From contig JACQLG010000060.1 in the NCBI GenBank assembly GCA_016204155.1, positions 1-25,391 on the forward strand: DNA of 25,391 nucleotides, given 5' to 3'. How positions within the stretch are numbered: position 1 is the stretch's first letter; every line of letters begins with the position of its first letter. The stretch is from Candidatus Niyogiibacteriota bacterium (GTDB lineage Bacteria; Patescibacteriota; Minisyncoccia; 1-14-0-10-42-19). Shown here one piece after another: positions 19,903-25,391 of this stretch. The notes beneath the pieces are model-generated. The model saw only the letters and a program-made list of their open reading frames with translations, was not told the origin of the DNA and made no database searches. Position numbers and translations under genes: made by a program.

Positions 19903-22446
19903 TTATTTCAATCTCATGGAATTCAAAACAACGCTGATACTCGAAAATGCCATTGCTACGGCGGCAAAAATAGGGTTAAGTAAAATTCCGAAAAACGGAT
20001 AGAGTATGCCGGCGGCGACGGGAATAAACGCCGAGTTATAAAAGAATGCCCAAAAGAGATTTTGTTTAATGACTCTCATTGTCCATTGAGAAAGTCTGAT
20101 TGTTTCCGGAATGAGCATTAAATCTCCTCTCATCAATGTGATATTTGCCGATTCCATCGCAATATCCGTACCTTCACCCATAGCAATCCCGATATGCGCT
20201 TGAGCAAGAGCTGGCGCGTCATTGATGCCATCACCGATCATCGCAACGATCCTTCCTTGCGCTTGAAGCTCTCGTACTTTTTCGGATTTTTTATCCGGCA
20301 AAACTTCGCTCATCACCCGATCTATGCCAACCTGTTTTGCGATTGCTGCAGCCGTTCTTTTATTATCGCCCGTAATCATCCACACTTCTAACCCATTCTT
20401 CTTTAATGCTTCTACCGCTTTTTTAGATTCATTCTTCAACACGTCCGCAACAGCAAGCGCTCCTTTTATTTGTTTATGTACGGCAAGAATCATTACTGTC
20501 TTACCCTCACTTTCAAGATTAGTAATTGCTTCATCATACGGAGCAATATCAAAGCTCATTTCTTGCATCAATATCCTATTCCCAAGATACGCTTCAATCT
20601 TTTGCGATCCAACCAATAAAGATCCCCGCAACCCTTTGCCGGATATCGCTCTGAAATCCTCCAGTATATACAAATCGATTTTTTCTTTTTTCGCTTCATC
20701 TATTATCGCTTTGTCTAACGGATGCGATGATTTTTGATCCAGACTTGCCGCATACTGCAAAATTGCTTTCGCCAACGGATGTTCGGATCGTTGTTCTAAC
20801 GAAGCCGCGATATGAAGAATTTCTGATTTGTTTTCATCGTGAAAGGCTAACACATCGGTCAATTGCGGTTTTCCTTGGGTAAGAGTACCGGTTTTATCCA
20901 GAATGACTGTATCAAGTTTCCCAGCAATCTCAAACGAGGCCGCATCTTTGACTAAAATCCCCTTGGCTGCGGCACTACCGGAAGAAACCATGATTGCCAT
21001 GGGCGTCGCAAGACCAAGAGCGCAGGGACACGCGATAATTAAAACCGCCACGAAATTAATCAGAGCGAAATGAAATGCGGGCGCGGGCCCAAAAAGATAC
21101 CAAACGAGAAAAGTTACAGTGGCTATGACAATGACCGCGGGAACAAAATATGAAGAGACCAAATCGGCAAGGCGCTGAATCGGCGCTTTTGATCCTTGCG
21201 CCTCTTCTACCATCGTAATAATCCGGGAAAGAACAGTATCTTTACCGACTTTTGTCGCGCGAAAAGTGAAGGTTCCGAATTTATTTACAGTACTGCCGAT
21301 AACCGCGCTCCCAACTGTTTTATGAACCGGCATTGATTCGCCCGTCACCATTGATTCATCAATTTCCGAATCGCCTTCAGTGACCTTTCCATCCACCGGC
21401 ACACGTTCGCCCGGTCTGACAATAATCAAATCTCCAACGTCGACATCCATTATGGAAATTTCTATTTCTTTTCCGTCCTTTATCACTTTTGCCGTCTTTG
21501 GCTGAAGTCCGATCAATTTCTTTATCGCCTCGGATGCCCTTCCTTTCATTAACACCTCAAAATATTTTCCCAGCAGAATTAAAACAATAATAATCGCCGA
21601 GGTATCAAAATATATTTTCGGCGTTATGCCTCCTCTCGCAAAAAAATACGGGAAAAACGTAACAGCGGCGCTATACAGATATGCAGCCAGTGTCCCTATC
21701 GCAATTAAAGTGTTCATATCGGCAGTGCGGTATTTTATAAGAAGTTTAAGACCGCTATAGAATTGTCTGCCAACCCAGAATTGTACTGGCGTAGTTAAAA
21801 TCAAAAGTATCCAGTATTGATTAAGAAATCGCGGAATAAAAGAAAACCAATCCGGGAAACTGCCCAAAAATATAAGAACCGCAAGGATGCCGCCAATGAC
21901 AAGTTTACGCTTCATTCCTTTCGTCTGTTTTTCTCGTTCAACCTTTTCTTTATCTAACATTTCTTCCGCCTCTCCTTCTTCTTGAAGCGGTCTATAACCA
22001 GCATCAATTATTACTTGAAAAATATCATCAAGAGTAAGCGCCTTTGGATCAAACACCACCTTCGCACGCTGATTTGAAAAATCTAGATCACTGTTTTTTA
22101 TACCGCGCAGTTTCTTTAAAGCATTTTCCACAATTATGGCGCAATGAGGGGAATCCATCCCTAACACTTTTATTGAGATGGTTGACGCACTTGTTACCGC
22201 ATCGGCGCCGGCAGGAACCCGAGCGGAGGTGGATTGAGAGCCAATAATAAGCTTATAACCAACAGATTCGGTCGCGCGGGCAAGATCCGATTCAGAAATA
22301 TTTTTTTCGTCAAATTCAATAAGCGCCGACTCCGAAGCAAAATTAACCGACACGGAATGTACGCCGGATGTTTTTAGAAGCACGCGCTCAATTGTTCCGG
22401 CGCAACTGGCGCAATGCATTCCCTTAATTTTATACGTTTTTTTCAT
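19903..22446 (-). CDS. copA: Copper-exporting P1B-type ATPase (CopA)
   Basis: 847 residues from the ATG at 22446; a GTG at 22458 is possible. Two N-terminal heavy-metal domains: the first has the binding motif GMHCASC (C12, C15), the second reads GMDSPHC (96-102) with only one Cys. Eight membrane helices include the CPC site (473-475). Actuator TGES (368-371), phosphorylation DKTGTLT (D517), and hinge GDGIND (738-743) are intact. The nucleotide-binding SEHP (554-557) is followed by a near copy, SSHP (573-576): residues 547-565 and 566-584 are a tandem duplication of 19 residues. It exports Cu(+) from the cytoplasm. A GGGGTGG ribosome site precedes the ATG. It sits between the CCG/DCNHG protein and DoxX. 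Confidence 0.95.
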   Translation of the reverse strand: MKKTYKIKGMHCASCAGTIERVLLKTSGVHSVSVNFASESALIEFDEKNISESDLARATESVGYKLIIGSQSTSARVPAGADAVTSASTISIKVLGMDSPHCAIIVENALKKLRGIKNSDLDFSNQRAKVVFDPKALTLDDIFQVIIDAGYRPLQEEGEAEEMLDKEKVEREKQTKGMKRKLVIGGILAVLIFLGSFPDWFSFIPRFLNQYWILLILTTPVQFWVGRQFYSGLKLLIKYRTADMNTLIAIGTLAAYLYSAAVTFFPYFFARGGITPKIYFDTSAIIIVLILLGKYFEVLMKGRASEAIKKLIGLQPKTAKVIKDGKEIEISIMDVDVGDLIIVRPGERVPVDGKVTEGDSEIDESMVTGESMPVHKTVGSAVIGSTVNKFGTFTFRATKVGKDTVLSRIITMVEEAQGSKAPIQRLADLVSSYFVPAVIVIATVTFLVWYLFGPAPAFHFALINFVAVLIIACPCALGLATPMAIMVSSGSAAAKGILVKDAASFEIAGKLDTVILDKTGTLTQGKPQLTDVLAFHDENKSEILHIAASLEQRSEHPLAKAILQYAASLDQKSSHPLDKAIIDEAKKEKIDLYILEDFRAISGKGLRGSLLVGSQKIEAYLGNRILMQEMSFDIAPYDEAITNLESEGKTVMILAVHKQIKGALAVADVLKNESKKAVEALKKNGLEVWMITGDNKRTAAAIAKQVGIDRVMSEVLPDKKSEKVRELQAQGRIVAMIGDGINDAPALAQAHIGIAMGEGTDIAMESANITLMRGDLMLIPETIRLSQWTMRVIKQNLFWAFFYNSAFIPVAAGILYPFFGILLNPIFAAVAMAFSSISVVLNSMRLK
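20695..20808 (-). repeat. 57-bp tandem duplication inside copA (nucleotide-binding loop)
   Basis: Two consecutive 19-residue units, AASLEQRSEHPLAKAILQY and AASLDQKSSHPLDKAIIDE. The first keeps SEHPLA, and the sequence after the second continues as in normal CopA. DNA identity is only moderate, so the event is not recent. Confidence 0.85.
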
Positions 22447-22495
22447 ATTGATTACCACCCCTTACTCATGACATTATCTGCGCCTCTATTCCCTA

Positions 22496-23428
22496 TTATA
22501 TCCCGCACCCTCCTCCGCCTTGATTGGTAGGCGGTTCTACTTCTTGCAAGATCTGCTGGTATCCTTGTGCGCTTGAGTAAGCGGAACCGAGCGCTGTTTT
22601 TGCATCAATATCTTTCCAATCTACGCCGCGCTTCTCAAAATATTTCGCAATCGTAAGATACGTATCCGGAAACCAATATGAATTTACTTGCAGTGCAATA
22701 TCATACATTCCCGCTTCCGAAACGCCTTCCGCCGCCATAAGTTCAAGAAGGCCGAGCATCGCCATGCCGTGATTACAATCTGGGAAATACGTCGAATTGC
22801 CGCAACACGGGCGGTAAATATTTTTACTTACCATCTCAACCAATTGCTGCTGTTCCGGCGTTAACCGAATAAAAGAATAACGGCTGTAGTGATCCATTGC
22901 GTTACCCTTTGCAATAGTCCACCCGCCGGTTGAAGCAAAATTCCCCGCTCCTCCGTACTGCGGATTCTGCATCGGTCCTGTCTCTAAAATATCGTTTTTC
23001 GTGCCTAACCCTAACGCCCAAAAAAGATTCAGCAATATCCCCGCATTTTCTGCATTCATAACGATAGTGCCATTATTCTCCCCGTAGAGAAGTCTTTTTG
23101 AATTTTCATCCAACCCGCCTCTTTGAATATATAACGCCTCAAATTTATCTTTATCAATAACACCTGCCTCAACCATTTGCTTGCCGAGATCGCCCCATCG
23201 AACAGGAAGCGTAATGCCTTCTTGGGGAAAAACTGCCTCTTCAAAATTTGGCGTTTCGCGCACATATGTCTTTCTATGAATAACCAATGTAAATTGCGGC
23301 GTGATGCTATATTCAACCGAAAAGAAATAATTAAACAGAAAGATGCCGAGCACAACCAATGCCGCTACACGCCAATACTGTTTTGCCCACTCTGAAGATA
23401 TAGATTCATGCTGATTACGTGTTTCCAT
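22496..23428 (-). CDS. Anchored extracytoplasmic protein with CCG and DCNHG motifs, unknown
   Basis: 310 residues from the ATG at 23428. One membrane helix (about 20-36), then a soluble domain probably outside the cell. Cys and His are concentrated in YRPCCGNSTYFPDCNHGMAM (205-224: C208, C209, C218, H220), a likely metal or thiol centre. The protein ends in GGGGCGI with a lone Cys (C308). TATAAT ends exactly 6 nt before this ATG, and the frame upstream to 23557 overlaps CcdA, so 23428 is the likely start. It sits between CcdA and CopA, 37-49 bp and 7 bp from its neighbours, which suggests copper or thiol-redox work. No domain is recognised. Confidence 0.75.
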   Translation of the reverse strand: METRNQHESISSEWAKQYWRVAALVVLGIFLFNYFFSVEYSITPQFTLVIHRKTYVRETPNFEEAVFPQEGITLPVRWGDLGKQMVEAGVIDKDKFEALYIQRGGLDENSKRLLYGENNGTIVMNAENAGILLNLFWALGLGTKNDILETGPMQNPQYGGAGNFASTGGWTIAKGNAMDHYSRYSFIRLTPEQQQLVEMVSKNIYRPCCGNSTYFPDCNHGMAMLGLLELMAAEGVSEAGMYDIALQVNSYWFPDTYLTIAKYFEKRGVDWKDIDAKTALGSAYSSAQGYQQILQEVEPPTNQGGGGCGI

Positions 23429-23434
23429 AAAGAT

Positions 23435-23440
23435 ATTATA
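23435..23440 (-). promoter_or_regulatory. -10 of the CCG/DCNHG gene, 6 nt from ATG
   Basis: TATAAT, then ATCTTT, then ATG. It overlaps the stop codon of the CcdA gene. No good -35 is seen. Confidence 0.45.
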
Positions 23441-24296
23441 CATGGGATTTTCTTTCCGCCCTAAACAGCAAAAAAAGAAAAATTCCGATAATGATAATGC
23501 TCCAGATACTATCCGGCACCGTTGAAGCAATCTCAAAGACGCGCCCGGATATTGCATTCAATAATTCTCCTATGCGTACTTGATAGGAAGGCGCCCAGAA
23601 CGCGTTGCCCGAAAATACAAGCGCGAACAAGATGCCCGAAACAGCAAGAAAAACGACTCCCGCAATAAGATTCGTGGAATGAACCATTAATGTCCGCCCG
23701 CCGATACGAAAAGAAAACACTTTTCCTACAATAAGACGGGAGTTTTCAATCTTGAACCGGTCGTAAAAGTATCCTGCAAGGAATAGCGGAAATGTCATTC
23801 CAAAGACATACGCAAAGGTTACGACCAACGCTTTCCAAAATGTTCCTGTAAGGACCGCAAGGGTAACCGCGCCCGCAAGTACCGGCGCGCAACAAGATGT
23901 GGCAGCGCCAGAAAAAATCCCGAGCAAAAATACCGTTTTTGAATGCGATCCGCCCACTTGTGGCAATACGCGCTTCGGCATCGGAATGAATGAAAATCCT
24001 TTCCCGCGAAATGCCGCAATCGCAAATACGAGCATCAATAATGCGCCAAATATATACATCTCCGTATGAAAGTCGCGAAAAACCCGTGCAAGCCACGCCG
24101 CGCCAAGCCCTATCGGGACCAGTACAACCGCAATTCCCGCAAAGAATACGAATGTCATCTTAAGAATATTTTTCTTTTCCCGAAACGCCGAACCCAAATA
24201 TGCAGGCAAAAGTACCGTAATACAACATGGCGCAAAGAGTGCAACCATTCCCGCAAGGAACGCCGCAATAATAGACGCTGAAAAAATGATATCCAT
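23436..24296 (-). CDS. ccdA: CcdA-type cytochrome c biogenesis/thiol transport membrane protein
   Basis: 286 residues, about seven helices. The Cys-containing helices read LFAPCCITVLLPAYLG (C24, C25) and SGAATSCCAPVLAG (C135, C136), each with a doubled Cys, where ordinary CcdA has one Cys per helix. It moves electrons from cytoplasmic thioredoxin to outer-side thiol proteins. It starts 4 bp after DUF1573 and ends 7 bp before the CCG/DCNHG gene, so the three probably are one operon. The C-terminal helix 265-280 is extra compared with short CcdA proteins. Confidence 0.88.
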   Translation of the reverse strand: MDIIFSASIIAAFLAGMVALFAPCCITVLLPAYLGSAFREKKNILKMTFVFFAGIAVVLVPIGLGAAWLARVFRDFHTEMYIFGALLMLVFAIAAFRGKGFSFIPMPKRVLPQVGGSHSKTVFLLGIFSGAATSCCAPVLAGAVTLAVLTGTFWKALVVTFAYVFGMTFPLFLAGYFYDRFKIENSRLIVGKVFSFRIGGRTLMVHSTNLIAGVVFLAVSGILFALVFSGNAFWAPSYQVRIGELLNAISGRVFEIASTVPDSIWSIIIIGIFLFLLFRAERKSHV

Positions 24297-24300
24297 ATGC

Positions 24301-24816
24301 TTAGCGCGTCACCATCGCTTGAAATGTAAGTTCAAGCTTTGGTGATTTCTGCGAATTCGTTTCAAGATAAACACTGCGCTCTGCAAGCCCGACGCCGGAA
24401 GGGCCGTGAGCCGCAGGATCAAATACGGCATCTACTCGTATTATTTCGCCGGGGTCAACCTCTACACGGGCGGCTGCAGACGGCCCGCCATGGCCCGGCA
24501 TACCAAATGTACCGTAGGTCTTTCCATCGCTATCAGTTAAAGAAGCGGTTGTGCACATGCAAGACGTATATACTTTTTGGATCACTACTAACTCATCTCC
24601 GTCGTTCCTAATCTGGAATTGATGCGAAACATTTCCGTCTTTCATTGAAATAGTGCCGAAATCAAAATCGGCCTCATCCGCCGCAAGGGCGCTTGCCGAA
24701 TACTCTGTAGGCCGCTGCGAGGAATTGCCCCCGTTTGAAACAATAAGCACTGCGAAGCCGGCAAGAAAAAGGACGACCACACTCCACAATAATAATTTTT
24801 TGGATTGTTTTTTCAT
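24301..24816 (-). CDS. Anchored DUF1573 domain protein
   Basis: 171 residues. An N-terminal anchor (about 7-27), then an immunoglobulin-like beta domain: DFDFGTISMKDGNVSHQFQIRN followed by VYTSCMCTTA (C86, C88) and EIIRVDAVFDPAAHG. The SCxC motif is typical of DUF1573, where it may bind a metal or be a redox site; the family often neighbours CcdA genes, as here. It lies 4 bp upstream of ccdA. The start is the ATG at 24816, just after the terminator of the preceding gene. Confidence 0.88.
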   Translation of the reverse strand: MKKQSKKLLLWSVVVLFLAGFAVLIVSNGGNSSQRPTEYSASALAADEADFDFGTISMKDGNVSHQFQIRNDGDELVVIQKVYTSCMCTTASLTDSDGKTYGTFGMPGHGGPSAAARVEVDPGEIIRVDAVFDPAAHGPSGVGLAERSVYLETNSQKSPKLELTFQAMVTR

Positions 24817-24820
24817 ACAT

Positions 24821-24861
24821 GAAAAGATTAAAACACCCGTTCAGTACATATGAACGGGTGT
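24821..24861 (-). terminator. Terminator of the two-Cys membrane protein gene
   Basis: ACACCCGTTC (24833-24842) and GAACGGGTGT (24852-24861) make a perfect 10-bp stem with a 9-nt loop, followed on the minus strand by TTTAATCTTTTC. The T tract is modest. The symmetric arms could also be an operator in front of DUF1573. Confidence 0.6.
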
Positions 24862-24894
24862 ATGATAAGAAATTATAACAATGCAGAATGAACT

Positions 24895-25353
24895 TTACAG
24901 ATACGCTCTCTGCAATGGAAGATCATACACCCCAAAAAATAAAAGCGGATTCTGCTTATTATGAAGTGAAATCCATGTTAGAAAACAAAATTGCCCTTTA
25001 TGAAAAATTTCATCTTCCTGAATATGGCGCGCATGTAAAACAATGTGACGTATTCCTTCTGTCTGCACTGTTTTCTTCAACCAAAAAAAGAATACGCCGA
25101 ACGATAGAACAGATACTATAAGAATCGCAAAAGAAAAAGAAGCAAGAGAACGGCCGAGATACTGAAGTACTGAAACATGGTGGTTGATAAAGGCAAACGC
25201 GCTTGTGACCGAAACGCAATCACTCTTGGTGATCATTGAAAAAGGACAAAGAGTATGAACGCCCTGTAAAATCCCGCCCATCCATAAAAACCCGAAAACG
25301 CTGACAAAAATCAAACTGGAAAGCAATACGATTGAACTTAACTTCAATGCCAT
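24895..25353 (-). CDS. Two-helix membrane protein with two Cys, unknown
   Basis: 152 residues. Helix 1 (about 5-28), then an outer loop with LCPFS (C36) and SDC (C46), helix 2 (about 66-92), then a basic cytoplasmic tail. Two Cys ten residues apart on the outer side could form a disulfide, in line with the redox genes next to it. The opposite strand also has an open frame (24888-25121), but this one has the membrane pattern, a terminator 34 bases after its stop and a -10 (GATAAT) 6 nt before its ATG. No family is recognised. Confidence 0.65.
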   Translation of the reverse strand: MALKLSSIVLLSSLIFVSVFGFLWMGGILQGVHTLCPFSMITKSDCVSVTSAFAFINHHVSVLQYLGRSLASFSFAILIVSVLSFGVFFFWLKKTVQTEGIRHIVLHARHIQEDEIFHKGQFCFLTWISLHNKQNPLLFFGVYDLPLQRAYL

Positions 25354-25371
25354 ATGATCATTATCATGATA
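25354..25371 (-). promoter_or_regulatory. -10 and possible metal-regulator box at the two-Cys gene
   Basis: On the minus strand TATCAT-GATAAT-GATCAT runs straight into the ATG. GATAAT (25360-25365) ends 6 nt before the ATG. Three GATAAT-like hexamers in a row resemble the repeat form of a Fur box, but the match is partial. Confidence 0.3.
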
Positions 25372-25391
25372 ACAAAAAATAAAGAAAATTG

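Noticed and set aside
24888..25121. Plus-strand open frame of 77 codons opposite the two-Cys membrane protein
   Set aside because: No ribosome site, no family pattern, and the minus-strand frame has membrane helices, a fitting -10 and a terminator. Some doubt remains.
1..25391. tRNA, rRNA, CRISPR array, transposase or prophage genes
   Set aside because: Looked for on both strands; none seen. Detection of divergent tRNAs by eye is limited.

Overview
The window reads as part of a candidate phyla radiation (Patescibacteria, probably Parcubacteria-like) genome. This is inferred from a compact gene layout with short gaps, many small membrane proteins with N-terminal anchors, a DUF5652-type protein, a DUF7282-type protein, a short Cys-rich protein of the kind seen in these genomes, a VKOR-thioredoxin fusion, and few complete metabolic pathways. 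Genes read full length with the standard bacterial code. I saw no rRNA, tRNA, CRISPR array, insertion sequence or prophage module.

Layout. Positions 1-1117: the start of mnmA (minus strand, cut by the window edge) is divergent from a protein built of ten 16-residue repeats with a Gln at fixed spacing. Positions 1168-3898: a membrane-anchored trypsin-like protease, mltG and pcm, all minus. Positions 3958-6768: a 936-residue protein with metallophosphoesterase motifs. Positions 6843-9102: two plus-strand genes, a triplicated membrane protein and a 200-residue deoxyribosyltransferase-like protein, each enclosed by the same pair of intergenic repeats; this looks like an old tandem duplication followed by reciprocal gene loss. 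Positions 9072-11901: a class IV aminotransferase, an anchored sugar dehydrogenase, and DUF5652 and DUF7282 proteins. Positions 11973-15373: oligoendopeptidase F, a 36-residue membrane peptide and a thiolase. Positions 15489-18016: a 25-residue membrane peptide, a SIMPL protein, a CcdA-like protein and the VKOR-thioredoxin fusion. Positions 18118-25353: a Cys-rich peptide and a ZIP metal transporter (divergent), a hairpin-rich intergenic region, then DoxX-like, CopA-type ATPase, an anchored CCG/DCNHG protein, CcdA, DUF1573 and a two-Cys membrane protein on the minus strand.

The right third (16463-25353) is a membrane thiol-redox and metal-handling island: two CcdA/DsbD-like electron carriers, VKOR-Trx for disulfide formation, a Cu(+)-type P1B ATPase, a ZIP importer with a His cluster, a Cys-rich putative metal-binding peptide, and an uncharacterised secreted protein with paired Cys and His. 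A plausible reading is oxidative folding and copper/zinc handling at the cell envelope.

The most general signal is in the promoters. Seven genes have a -10-like hexamer ending exactly 6 nt before the ATG and no Shine-Dalgarno sequence. Several others fall at 7 to 11 nt, whereas another set of genes has strong AGGAGG sites. This suggests that many transcripts are leaderless.
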